Source of the DNA: Melanopsichium pennsylvanicum
Lineage: Eukaryota; Basidiomycota; Ustilaginomycetes; Ustilaginales
Direction of reading: 5' to 3'
Length of the DNA: 64,000 nucleotides
Assembly (NCBI GenBank): GCA_900208305.1
Contig: OAPG01000009.1
Location: 248,001-312,000 of the forward strand
The position numbers were made by a program, and so were the translations under genes. The notes under the pieces were generated by a model, which saw only the letters and a program-made list of their open reading frames with translations, searched no databases and was not told the DNA's origin. Shown here piece by piece: positions 34,260 through 43,912 of this stretch (position 1 is the first letter of the stretch; each line of letters starts with the position of its first letter).

Positions 34260-35728
34260 GCCGGTACTAATCAGACGCTATACGAACGTATGCTGCGATC
34301 AAGCTGTGCGTGCATGCGAGGGTGGGTGTTTGGAAAGTTCGGAGTGAATCTGGGAGCTGTCTCGTCGTGACTGTGCAGGCAGATCCTGCGTCAAGGATGA
34401 GTCGAGGCGTAAAGACAACTGAGGGTTGAGCGTGCTGATAGAGTCGATGCTACGTGATGATGAGGAGCGATCTTGTGGTAGCGTTGTGGATGCAAAGATG
34501 GCGCAGCGAAGTTGCTTGTCGCGAATATCGAATATCGTGTTAGTGTGAAGGGTAGTGAAACAGACGCCAATTCCTCGACGATTCTGCAGGACCGTGACGC
34601 CAAGGAATGGAGAGCGAAGCAAGCGAAGCAGATGCTATCGAAGCCGTAGACGAGGTACCAAATTGCAGACGGCTGGGGTGTGTGTGTTGACGATGATGAT
34701 ATGAAAGACAAGGTGTTGAGAAGGATGAGCTAGCTGTTTGTTTCGTTTCAGACTTAACGTGCGAAGGAGTGCAGAGCACTCACACTGTGCTGGGGTGCGG
34801 TCGTGCTGTACTGTTCTGATCTGATCTGATCTGTTTTGTGTGGGCGTGATGCGGTGTGATGGAATTCAAATCACGCTCTTTTCCTCCTTCCACCCTCCTC
34901 AATTTTGGAAATCCACGCAGAATCCCAAGCTAAGCCAGCCAAGCTAAGCCAGCCAAGCTAAGCCAGCCAAGCTAAGCCAGCCAAGCTAAGCCAAAGATGG
35001 CACGAGCGCGTGAGCCTTGCACATCTTAGAACAAAATACACAACTTAACTTAAGTTAGCCCCTCTCCGCTGCGCATTTTCGTGTGATCATCATTACAAAC
35101 TATGCTCGTAGTTGCTTACATTCACAACTTGAAAGTGCGATGCATTTAAAAATCATTCCAAGATCTGAATACAAAAATACCACTACCTTTTCAAGCCATT
35201 TTAACCAAGCAATTTCCCAATCTGCGTCTCGGCAGCTGTCCAGACAGCTGTCCAGAGTCCACGTCTCGAGACCGTAGCGTTCGATACACGATCCACTACT
35301 CAGTCCGGTCAAGTCCAGCTTGCCAGTCTATAATTCCTAACCACACGCAAATTGATCAATGCTACCACTCTTTGCCATCGAATCTTGCCTTGCTTGAATA
35401 ACGCGCACACACACACTGACGAGCCAGGCAGGCTATCATACTGCACAAGACTGTCATAAATGGCCATGTTCACCGTCGTGCAAGCTTTTCCGGTCCGTTC
35501 TCATCAGTACTTCTCATCCCCAAGCAACTGAGCCTTCATGTGGCAGTATTGGTTTGGATCGGGTGGCCAACATTATCCTTTCTGAAAACAAGCTTGCCAT
35601 GAAACATCGTCCAGAAAAGACCAACTCAGTTGAATGCTATATGCAAACACAAACAATCTCGTATCAATATGATAGAATGCCACTCGATCTTGTTCAACAT
35701 GTCGCCCTTCTCGACAAGATCAGCTAAG
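34260..35728. other. Spacer between striatin and the MATH-BTB gene
   Basis: Upstream region of striatin with GATCT repeats near 34813-34832, the 14-bp tandem repeat at 34926-34994, and a duplicated CAGCTGTCCAGA unit near 35233-35256. No gene is supported. Confidence 0.6.
34926..34994. repeat. 14-bp tandem repeat
   Basis: About 4.9 copies of AAGCTAAGCCAGCC with almost no divergence, about 670 bp upstream of the striatin ATG. The near identity suggests recent expansion. Confidence 0.95.
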
Positions 35729-37948
35729 TTATTGCCCCCTACTGGCAGCAGCACCACCTACACCCTTACCCTCACTCCCGCCTTCCCCTCCATCCGCTTC
35801 AGCGCCACCACTTGCACCCCTAAACTCGAGTTGACTCAACAACAACGGCCAAACATCCGCCAATCCCGGATGCGCACTCGGCCTACTAAAGATACTCTTC
35901 ATCACCTCGGTTCGTTTCACCTCGGACCAATGCTTGAGAAGGAAATCCGTCTCCATCTTTTGAATGCTCGCAAACTGACTATTAAATCCACTAAACACCT
36001 CCCAAACGATGTTGTCCACAGTCAGATTGTTGGCCAACTCCTTCTGCGCTCGTTTCTTCAGATCCGGAATTTGAAGCTTGTCCGCAAGGCGGTACATGGA
36101 TTTGGCACTGCACGGAGCAGGCACGTTGACATGCGTATTGGCGTAGTCCTCGATCACGTGCTGGCGCAGTTGATGTGCTCTGCGACGATCTTTAGCAAAC
36201 GAACAAGTGGGTCTGCTGCCAGAAGAATGAGAGTCCGAAGGTGCATCTGCTTTGAACAAGTCTCTCGAACCCTCCACCGCATAAGGTAGGTCATCGGGTG
36301 TAGCACTCGAGTAGAAATGCGAATGCAGAGGAGCAAATGCAACCGTATCCGTATATAGATAGTACAACAGTGCCTTATACGTGGCGTACGCGGCATCTCG
36401 AACGATGACCTTGCGCCTCCTCTTCCCAGTGTGCGCGCTGATGCTAGGTAAATCGTCTGACTTTCGGCGTTGAGGCAAGGTTGTTCCATCCGTATGACTG
36501 GTCTTTGGCGCTGCTGCAGGAGTCTGAGTACTTCGTGACTGGCAAGGAGAAGGCAGACCTGCAAAATCGGCTCGGAGCTCACGCGGTGAGTGTTGAGGAG
36601 TCTGGAAAGCACTCATGTCCTGAGTTCGGTTCATGTCTTCGCCGCTATCGGTACCTGTGTCGTGCTGATTGCTCTGCCTGGTACGAGTTTGTGGTGGGGT
36701 AATCTGCTGTGATTGAACGTAGCCAGAGGTACGAGCGGAGTCGAAAGGTTGGGATGAAGCGGTGGAAAGAGGTCTGATGTTTGGAAAGTCCGAACTACTC
36801 TCTCGCCTACGTCGGGACGCACTGTGCTCAGAGCTGCTGGCATCCGCTGAGCTCATAGCCGACGCACGCGTCACACTACTCTCGCTATGACTGCGTCCAT
36901 CAGCGAGATTGGACCTGCCCATCTCGTACACCTCGTCGACGTCCAACTCCTCATCCGAATCCTCCAATTCCAACTCATCATCCTCATCCGCGCCGGAGGA
37001 TGAAAACGCACTGCCGATCAAATCAAGCTGATCCTGTCCCACACCCTTTGACGAGGTTGGAGCAAACGTGACATCTTCATTACCCTCATCGTCCGAACTT
37101 GTCGTGGCATCCGCCTCGATGAAGCCGCTTTCGAACATGTCCCTAAAATATTCGCACCGGCTTGCCAGGATCTTCTTGATTGCGTAGATCCTGCGCTCCC
37201 TAGTCACGACGGCGCCCGTGGTGGGATGTCTGCGCTTCCTCCTGATGACAAACACCACGTCGCTATGATCCGGATCGTCCAGCAGCGAGCCCATGGCTTC
37301 GATCAGCGCCGGCGGCACAGTTACGCCCACAGATAGCGGTCTTGGTTTCTCCGGACTAGCCGTGATGGTGACCGAGATGAGGAATGCATTGGTCTGCTGC
37401 ACCTCATTGTTGTCGTAGAACACCGTTTCGCGACTTGCGAACTGTGCCCAGCCCCAATTGCTTGTTTTGTGACTAAATGCATGGTTGCACGCCTCTTTGG
37501 TGGCAAGCACGACGCCTTTATTCAGGGTGAGGATCTTGAACGTAAACCTGAACAGTCCTTGACGTGTCCAGCCATCATCGGAAGCACCTGCAGCTACAGG
37601 TTTGTCAGTAAGACTCGCTTGAGATCGGTTCGGGCTGCTAGAGCTAAGAAGCGTTTCCCAGGGAGACTTATTCTGGTTCTTCTCCTCTGGAGTGGGCTCG
37701 GCATTCAGGTAAAGTGAGCAGAACGATTGTAGGCCGGATTGAGCGTAAAAGAGAACGATCCATCGACCGTCACCGAAGGGAACGGATTTTATGACTTTAG
37801 ATTTGGTGTCAGTCTTTGAAGAATCAAAGTGCTGCTTGAGATCGTGAAGAGGCCATTCAAAGGTGATGCTGCGTGTTTCTGTTGGGTTGACCTTGTCGAT
37901 TGGCGGAGAGATCTCGCCAGAGCGACGACGTGCAGGTGAGCGGCTCAT
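35729..37948 (-). CDS. MATH-BTB/POZ domain protein with long insert in the BTB region
   Basis: It has 739 residues from the ATG at 37948. The N-terminal part (about 24-195) reads as a MATH/TRAF-like domain (ITFEWPLHDLKQHF, GDGRWIVLFYAQSG, then FASRETVFYDNNEVQQTNAF). A BTB/POZ fold begins at about 228 (DHSDVVFVIRRKRRHPTTG...RIYAIKKILASRCEYFRDMF). It is interrupted by about 250 acidic and Ser-rich residues (EDDELELEDSDEELDVDEVY) and resumes near 520 with RDAAYATYKALLYYLYTDTV. A BACK-like helical part follows (MYRLADKLQIPDLKKRAQKE). MATH-BTB proteins such as SPOP and HIB usually recruit substrates to Cul3 ubiquitin ligases; that role is inferred. The gene is divergent from the NCBP3-like gene, with 672 bp between the starts. 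Confidence 0.82.
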   Translation of the reverse strand: MSRSPARRRSGEISPPIDKVNPTETRSITFEWPLHDLKQHFDSSKTDTKSKVIKSVPFGDGRWIVLFYAQSGLQSFCSLYLNAEPTPEEKNQNKSPWETLLSSSSPNRSQASLTDKPVAAGASDDGWTRQGLFRFTFKILTLNKGVVLATKEACNHAFSHKTSNWGWAQFASRETVFYDNNEVQQTNAFLISVTITASPEKPRPLSVGVTVPPALIEAMGSLLDDPDHSDVVFVIRRKRRHPTTGAVVTRERRIYAIKKILASRCEYFRDMFESGFIEADATTSSDDEGNEDVTFAPTSSKGVGQDQLDLIGSAFSSSGADEDDELELEDSDEELDVDEVYEMGRSNLADGRSHSESSVTRASAMSSADASSSEHSASRRRRESSSDFPNIRPLSTASSQPFDSARTSGYVQSQQITPPQTRTRQSNQHDTGTDSGEDMNRTQDMSAFQTPQHSPRELRADFAGLPSPCQSRSTQTPAAAPKTSHTDGTTLPQRRKSDDLPSISAHTGKRRRKVIVRDAAYATYKALLYYLYTDTVAFAPLHSHFYSSATPDDLPYAVEGSRDLFKADAPSDSHSSGSRPTCSFAKDRRRAHQLRQHVIEDYANTHVNVPAPCSAKSMYRLADKLQIPDLKKRAQKELANNLTVDNIVWEVFSGFNSQFASIQKMETDFLLKHWSEVKRTEVMKSIFSRPSAHPGLADVWPLLLSQLEFRGASGGAEADGGEGGSEGKGVGGAAASRGQ

Positions 37949-38620
37949 GTTCCGTCTTGGCTACTATAAGGGCTTAAAACAGCTTGTTTGGGTGGTACGA
38001 TAGTGACCAAAGCCAGGGAAAGGGTGCCGAAGCCGAAACGGTATTGACCCACAGTGCGACAGGACGAGGGTTAGATCATTGGGGAGGACGCTATAACTTC
38101 GGTTTCAGGCAAGCGCACGAACTTGCTCAGCGCGATTGATGGTCAACCTCACTTTTTCGAGCCAGTTTGAGTGATGAAATGGGTGCGAAGAGAGCAAAGG
38201 GGGCCCGCGATGAGATGATGAAGTGTCAAGCCAAGTGAAGAGTCAGTGTGAGAGAGGCGTGGGGTGACGTGCGTGCATGTCACTTTTTTAGACTCGGGTT
38301 GGATTGCGAGGAGTTGAAAAGTGACACACATGATAATAATGCTCAACAATTTAATCACGAATGGCAAAGGGTCCAAGCATCGGGCCGATTCAGCTCATCC
38401 ACCTAATTTCAATCGGGATTCGATTCATCACGCGTCTGTCTCTCGACTTGGCGCCGATGCAACAAATCATGAATGTGCGTCCCGACACACTCAGACACTT
38501 TGCTCATCATCCTCTCTAACACTCAACAAGACTTGGATTGCACCATTTCTGTCCTTCTACCTGCCACCACCCTAATCCAAACTCCAATAGTACAGCGCCC
38601 AGCTAGGTTCTCGGCACACT
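37949..38620. other. Divergent promoter region, MATH-BTB (-) and NCBP3-like (+)
   Basis: 672 bp between two start codons. I see no clear TATA box or repeat, and no gene. Confidence 0.6.
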
Positions 38621-40282
38621 ATGGCGGATAACATCGCCCTAGACTATGGTTCAGCCGACATGAACGCATCCTCTGCGCCCGTAGCAATGCAGGATGATAC
38701 CATGGAAGACGCCTCCCAACCCTCCAACTCTCGCTTCTACGCCTTGACCACCGATCAAGCCATCGAATCAGGTGCCAACCGAGGTCCTGCACCTCCTGCC
38801 GCTGCTACCGATATACTGGATGATGACGCGCTTCTTGGGGCTGAACCCAATTCTCCCCTTTCACCAGACCCTCCTGCAGTCGAAAGCGGATCCGACATTC
38901 GACTCGAAACACTGCTCATAAACGGCTCGCCCATTACTCAACTCTCCACCTCTCGTCTGTTTGCCTATCTCACTCACTACGGAGCCCAACCTTTAGGTTT
39001 GGAATGGATCGACGACGAGAGCTGTAAAATCGTCTTTGCCGATGAGCGCTCTGCCCGTCTCGGTCTGGAATACCTCTGTCCACCTCCCAGCAGCTATCTC
39101 ACCATTGATGACGAACAACCTATACCTTTACCCAACATCGAAACTCTGCTAGAGTACGAGCCGGATTCATGGCATTCCGAGTTCATCACTTCGCTCGTCA
39201 CCCCACGCAGAGCACATCGAGTGCCTGCTAAACTGTACAACCACGTGGAAAGGCAAGCGGCACTCACGGAATTCGAAGAAAAGAGACGCGCTTCGGAAGC
39301 AGTATCCTCCCTACCGGACGATGTACCAGAGATTTACAAGGAAATGGAGCAAGAGGAGCAAAACAACAAGCTCAATTCACCTCAAGTCAGGGATCTGCTC
39401 AAATTGCGTGGTACTCTGTGGCTCAGACATGCGGTAACCGATGTGGATAGGAAAGAGTCTAGGGCCAGCACCAAGAGTCAATGGTACAAAAGACATGGGT
39501 ATGAGGCTGGACGAGAGATTGTACCCAAACTTTTACAGGTGGGTGAGGTGAGGGAGAGTGTAGAGCTTTTCCCCAACTACAAGCCCAGCGATTCGCAAGG
39601 TCGAGATGGGAGGAGAAGAGCTTTGGATGAGCTGGACAGTGAATTGGACAGTCATGTTGCAACTAGAGATGATGGGCAAGACGAACCGGTGAGGAGGCAA
39701 GGGGAGATGATGGCAGATGTTGTTCAAAATCGTCAAGATTCGAAGCATAGATCCAGACGGTATGATGGCGATGTGATGGATCGATTAGGTTCATCCCGAA
39801 ATGGAAGGCGTAGACGCGATGATGTCTCTGGTGGTGCGAGCTCGGAAAGAAGATGGGGACATGATGCGTACGAAACTCTTGAAACCGATGCTATCACCAT
39901 TTCTTCTTCATCTCGCAGGTCGAGAGGACGTCGTTCTCGACCGTCTGGTGGTAGGGATGAGTTGGATGCGATGGATGAAGAATTGGATGATCTTGAACGA
40001 TCTCGTCATTCAGCACATCAACGTGAACTTTCTCCTAGTCGATCACGTCAACATTACGTTGATCTTAGACACGATGGTAGAGATGAAAGAGACGATTCGG
40101 GTAGAGTCAAAGTCAAGGGAAGAGGTCGAATGAAAGCTCCCGGTTTTAACAATCGTTGGGCGGATGAAGAGGATTTTGACAAGTCAAGTTTGACCAAGCG
40201 TGTGCAACATGGTGGTAGTGTTGGAAATTTGCTAGGACGTCTTGGTGGCAATGCCAAAAGTTTGGCTGATCGCTTCTCTTGA
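38621..40282 (+). CDS. NCBP3-like nuclear cap-binding protein (C17orf85 family)
   Basis: It has 553 residues in a single exon from the ATG at 38621. The family has an RRM-like fold that can bind the m7G cap and works in nuclear mRNA export. The RRM-like part is at about 88-165: LETLLINGSPITQLSTSRLF, then GLEWIDDESCKIVFADERSA, with the WLDD/WIDD-S-CN/K-VF pattern typical of the family. A second conserved block at about 255-305 (LRGTLWLRHAVTDVDRKESR, then SQWYKRHGYEAGREI) corresponds to the region in metazoan NCBP3 that reads similarly. The C-terminal half is Arg/Ser/Asp-rich, as in RNA-processing proteins, and ends with GRGRMKAPGFNNRWADEEDF. The assignment rests on these two blocks and is fairly sure at family level. 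The function in fungi is not established to my knowledge. Confidence 0.78.
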   Translation: MADNIALDYGSADMNASSAPVAMQDDTMEDASQPSNSRFYALTTDQAIESGANRGPAPPAAATDILDDDALLGAEPNSPLSPDPPAVESGSDIRLETLLINGSPITQLSTSRLFAYLTHYGAQPLGLEWIDDESCKIVFADERSARLGLEYLCPPPSSYLTIDDEQPIPLPNIETLLEYEPDSWHSEFITSLVTPRRAHRVPAKLYNHVERQAALTEFEEKRRASEAVSSLPDDVPEIYKEMEQEEQNNKLNSPQVRDLLKLRGTLWLRHAVTDVDRKESRASTKSQWYKRHGYEAGREIVPKLLQVGEVRESVELFPNYKPSDSQGRDGRRRALDELDSELDSHVATRDDGQDEPVRRQGEMMADVVQNRQDSKHRSRRYDGDVMDRLGSSRNGRRRRDDVSGGASSERRWGHDAYETLETDAITISSSSRRSRGRRSRPSGGRDELDAMDEELDDLERSRHSAHQRELSPSRSRQHYVDLRHDGRDERDDSGRVKVKGRGRMKAPGFNNRWADEEDFDKSSLTKRVQHGGSVGNLLGRLGGNAKSLADRFS

Positions 40283-40561
40283 AGAAGAAAAAAGTTCTTG
40301 CAATGGTAACTTTCACCCAAGGAAGAGAAAAAAAATAAAAATAAAAAATAAAAATTGTATGTGCACTGGCCTTATGTATTTTGAAACGCAGTGAAAAGCA
40401 GCAAACCAGACATGCAGCATACTGTCGACAAGAAATATGATTGTTGAATGTGGGATAATTAAATAATGAGCGGGTGTGTGGGAGAATAAAATGAGACGAA
40501 ATGCTTGCACAAAGAAACAAAACACAGAATGCTCTCCAATGAGCTCTCCGATGAGCTCTGC

Positions 40562-42709
40562 TTAGAACTCGAATGGAGAATGCGTAGTAGCTTCCACTTG
40601 AAACTCATCTGGTTCGGTCAGTGAAGTAGCATATGAGCCATGCCCTTCTTTTGTGGGACTGCCATTGATTTGTATTTGGAAGCCGTTTGACGGACTTGCA
40701 CTTGCATTGGTGCTGGTAGCGACCCTGGAGCGTACTGCAAAATTTCGCAGCTCGCTCGAGCCCGGTGTGGGTGGTCCTCGAGGTTGACGCAGCAGATTTT
40801 GGTGAGTCGGAGAAGAATTGTGGCTGTTAGCGTCTCCAGAGTTGGGCAGCAAAGGGACAGCAGGCACGTCAAACGGGGACGCAAAGAGACTCTGCAACCC
40901 AGCGGCGCCGCCAGTGCCGTTGGCTTGAGTCCTACGACCCATAGTCGATGAGTAGCCATCACGAAGGTTAGAGTTAGACTTGCGAGCAGCCAGACTTGCA
41001 CTTCCAGCCCCAAGATATCCATTGCTACCGGTGTAGCCGCCAAGCCCATCGCCACGCTTCATGTCAGGAGCAGATTTCTTCAACCTGAGTCCGGCCCTTC
41101 CTGTAGTAGCCGCACTTCCAGGGCCCAAGAAACCGCCGGTGCTCGCACCATCAAGACCAGTCGACCTCTGCGTGCGCCCAATGGTAGACGCTTGCGATCT
41201 CAACGGACGAGCGCTAGCATTGACCTCATTCTTTGTGACAATAGCACAGCGCTCCTCGCCTTCGCCCAACGAGTAGTGGAAGAGGCCAAGTCTTTGAGCG
41301 ACAAGATGTACGGTACGGCGTTCGAGTGGGGTAAGGGTGCGTGAGAAGGAAAGCTCGTCACGCATGCGGTCGTCTTTGAAGAGGAGAACGCGGGAGTAGA
41401 TTTCGAGGGTAGCTGCATCGTTGAGGTCCAATTCCTCCTTCTTGGCTGATGTTGTGCCGGGGACACCTGCACCGCTGCTGCCAGTCGCAACTGGGTTGCT
41501 GGTGGAAGATGATGGGCGGTTGGGTCGTTCGATTGCTGTGGCCAGACGCTGCGACGAGGGGACCTTCCTGAGTGAGTCTGCTGTGAGAGGTGCACGGAAC
41601 GCTCCGTCGAATCCTTGCTGCAGGCCTACATCGGGGTCGGTAGGGTATGCATCGGGAGCGGCGAGATGAGCGGCACTGCCATTGTAATTGGGCATGAGGT
41701 AGGCGTTGGCGGCATACTCGTCTTGGTGACGACGACGCTCGCGTTCCCTCTCCTTTTCGAGCTGCATACTCTGCATTCGCTTGATGGCTTTCTCCTTTTC
41801 GATTCGCTCCTTTTCACCGGCCTGAAGCACTTTCTTGTACTCGACTCGAAGCTTGCGTCCACTCACGTCAAAGCCATTGAGAGCGGCGACGACGGCATCG
41901 GCTTCCTCGGCACTGCGAAAGTTGGCAAAGGCGAGACCGCGGAAGATTCCTTGGTCAAAGTGATAGTTGAAGGCATACGGCATGGGGATGCCCAGATCCT
42001 CGATGATCTGAAGCAATTGCTCTCGCTTTACGCTGAAGGGGATGTTCTTGACAACGATGGCGGTGGGGATGACGTCGTCGTCACCGGGGGCCATCATGCC
42101 ATCAGGTAGCTGTTGTTGATACGATTGGATACCACTCGCATTCTTAGGCGGTGAAGCGGCTGAGGGAGGATTGAACGAGGCAGGATCTTGAGCACTCCAT
42201 TGAGAGGGGATGGCAGCACGACTGCTTGCCTTGCGAGGACCATTGTTGTTGGAGCCAAACTGACTCGAGCTGATGCTCGAGCCTGCCATGCTACCGGGAG
42301 CTAGGCTGTGACCGAAACTACCGAAAGCACTGTTGGCAGCAAGACCAGCAGCAGAACCCATCGAACTGGTGAAAGTCTGACCTGCGGAAGAAGGGTTGGA
42401 AGCGGTGGTGTTGGGGGAGGAAGGGAAGAAGCGCTCGAATCGAGCAGCAGCGCTCTGGCCAAGCGAGGCGGGAGACTGCGAGTTGGGTGGGTGGGAAACG
42501 CCGATGGTGTGACTGTTGCAGTAAGGTTGGTTGTGAAGGTCAGAGGTGGAGATGGTGGGTGAACGAAGCGAGCCAGGGTTTGTTTTGCGGGGAGGAGTGG
42601 TATATGAATGTTGGTGTTGGTGTTGTTGGGAATGCTGGTTGGGATCGTGTTGAGAATCTGTGAGGTTCATACCTCGAAAGGCGTTGTGTATGGAGTCGGT
42701 CGACATCAT
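40562..42709 (-). CDS. PIN4: RRM and R3H domain RNA-binding protein (Pin4/Cip2 type)
   Basis: Cytoplasmic RNA-binding protein related to yeast Pin4 and fission-yeast Cip1/Cip2, which act in stress and cell-cycle mRNA control. It has 715 residues from the tandem ATG at 42709. A long Asn/Ser/Gln-rich N-terminus contains short Gln-His runs. The RRM is at about 215-292: AIVVKNIPFSVKREQLLQII (RNP2-like) and GLAFANFRSAEEADAVVAAL (RNP1-like), followed by LRVEYKKVLQAGEKERIEKE, the hallmark of this subfamily. A charged helix (MQLEKERERERRRHQDEY) follows. An R3H-like domain lies at about 425-500 (LEIYSRVLLFKDDRMRDELS, then ERRTVHLVAQRLGLFHYSLG). The C-terminus is low complexity and ends SPFEF. It converges with the NCBP3-like gene; the 279-bp gap is A-rich. 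Confidence 0.88.
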   Translation of the reverse strand: MMSTDSIHNAFRGMNLTDSQHDPNQHSQQHQHQHSYTTPPRKTNPGSLRSPTISTSDLHNQPYCNSHTIGVSHPPNSQSPASLGQSAAARFERFFPSSPNTTASNPSSAGQTFTSSMGSAAGLAANSAFGSFGHSLAPGSMAGSSISSSQFGSNNNGPRKASSRAAIPSQWSAQDPASFNPPSAASPPKNASGIQSYQQQLPDGMMAPGDDDVIPTAIVVKNIPFSVKREQLLQIIEDLGIPMPYAFNYHFDQGIFRGLAFANFRSAEEADAVVAALNGFDVSGRKLRVEYKKVLQAGEKERIEKEKAIKRMQSMQLEKERERERRRHQDEYAANAYLMPNYNGSAAHLAAPDAYPTDPDVGLQQGFDGAFRAPLTADSLRKVPSSQRLATAIERPNRPSSSTSNPVATGSSGAGVPGTTSAKKEELDLNDAATLEIYSRVLLFKDDRMRDELSFSRTLTPLERRTVHLVAQRLGLFHYSLGEGEERCAIVTKNEVNASARPLRSQASTIGRTQRSTGLDGASTGGFLGPGSAATTGRAGLRLKKSAPDMKRGDGLGGYTGSNGYLGAGSASLAARKSNSNLRDGYSSTMGRRTQANGTGGAAGLQSLFASPFDVPAVPLLPNSGDANSHNSSPTHQNLLRQPRGPPTPGSSELRNFAVRSRVATSTNASASPSNGFQIQINGSPTKEGHGSYATSLTEPDEFQVEATTHSPFEF

Positions 42710-43912
42710 GATATTGGGGCTTTATTGACACGTGGCACGGCTCGCTAGGAGGCGCAAGAATGTATACTGAGCAACCAAAGTACGTCGACTGCGTTCGCGA
42801 TTGGATTGATGAAGGTATGAAAGGCAAAGCGTGAGGTGGAGGCTAGATGAAATGCAGCCCAATGAGTTGTTGTGAAGGAAGCCAAGGAATGGCCAAATCG
42901 GTTGCAAGAGGTTTTGATAGTTCGTTACGAGTCGTTACGAGGCGTTAAAGATGATATTGAGCAAAAGAGGATGATGAGGAAAAGGATATGAAAAGGAGTG
43001 GAATGATTCAAGTAGAAAGGATGGTGGTTGTGGTGTGGATGAGCGACTGGGTGACAAGGGGTAACATAGGCAGCCCAAGCTCACGATGGACAGACAGGGT
43101 CGTGCGTGTCAGGAGTACACAGTAAATTTAAATTATTATTTACAATCTGATTCAGGGGCTTAGTTAGTCTAGCAAGAGAGGGTTCGTGTGACTGTAAAGG
43201 TGGAAAGTGGGCGATCTGTAACAGCTGCTGTTTGCATGCCTAAAACCCACACACACCTGTCGACAAGTGTCGCCGTTCAGTTCTCCTCTATTCATCACCA
43301 CATCTTGCATGCTGAGCATCTCCAAAAGAGTGCATAAACTGTGACGATGGGTATCATCATATCAATTCCTTTTGCTGCCGAGAGCATGCAGTAAATTCAA
43401 GTACAGTATACTAAATTATGGTACCAACTCACGCAGCGGTTCTGCTTTGAGCAGGTTCGGCTGCGACCGTATAAACTAGCTTAGTTTGATCGAGTGAGTG
43501 ACAATTGGCAGGCACCATTCAAACGCAGCATGCAGCGCTGATCTGCATGCCCCTGACTTTTCTCTCATCAGCCAGCTCACCACCTCGCTTTCCTTGTCAG
43601 ATCCACACCATTTAGATTTTTTAGTTTTTCAGTCTAAAAAAAAGGCGCCAAGAAAGACGCGTTGGTTGGATTTCAGCTAATTATTTCCAACTTGCTCTCT
43701 GTCAAGGGCGCACAACAACACCCTCAGCCCGCGACAATCACGTCTGTCCTCTACCAGACACAACCTCATGGAATCCAAGACGCTGATGCTGAGTATACAA
43801 AGAGATCGACACACAATACACATGATGAGATCTATATCAGATGAAACGAATCTTCAATTTCGGTTGTTGAAACCTCTTAAGCGATTCATAGCTGTGATGC
43901 GATTCAGTGCCA
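42710..43912. other. Spacer between PIN4-like and FPGS genes
   Basis: 5' region of the Pin4-like gene and 3' region of the FPGS gene. It includes an AT-rich CAGTAAATTTAAATTATT stretch near 43120 and a TACAGTA at 43401-43407. A minus-strand GTGAGT near 43430 with a pyrimidine-rich CAG about 55 bp further could mark a 5' UTR intron; this is weak. No gene is supported. Confidence 0.55.

Noticed and set aside
34926..34994. CRISPR-like array
   Set aside because: Units are directly tandem with no spacers, and the genome is fungal.
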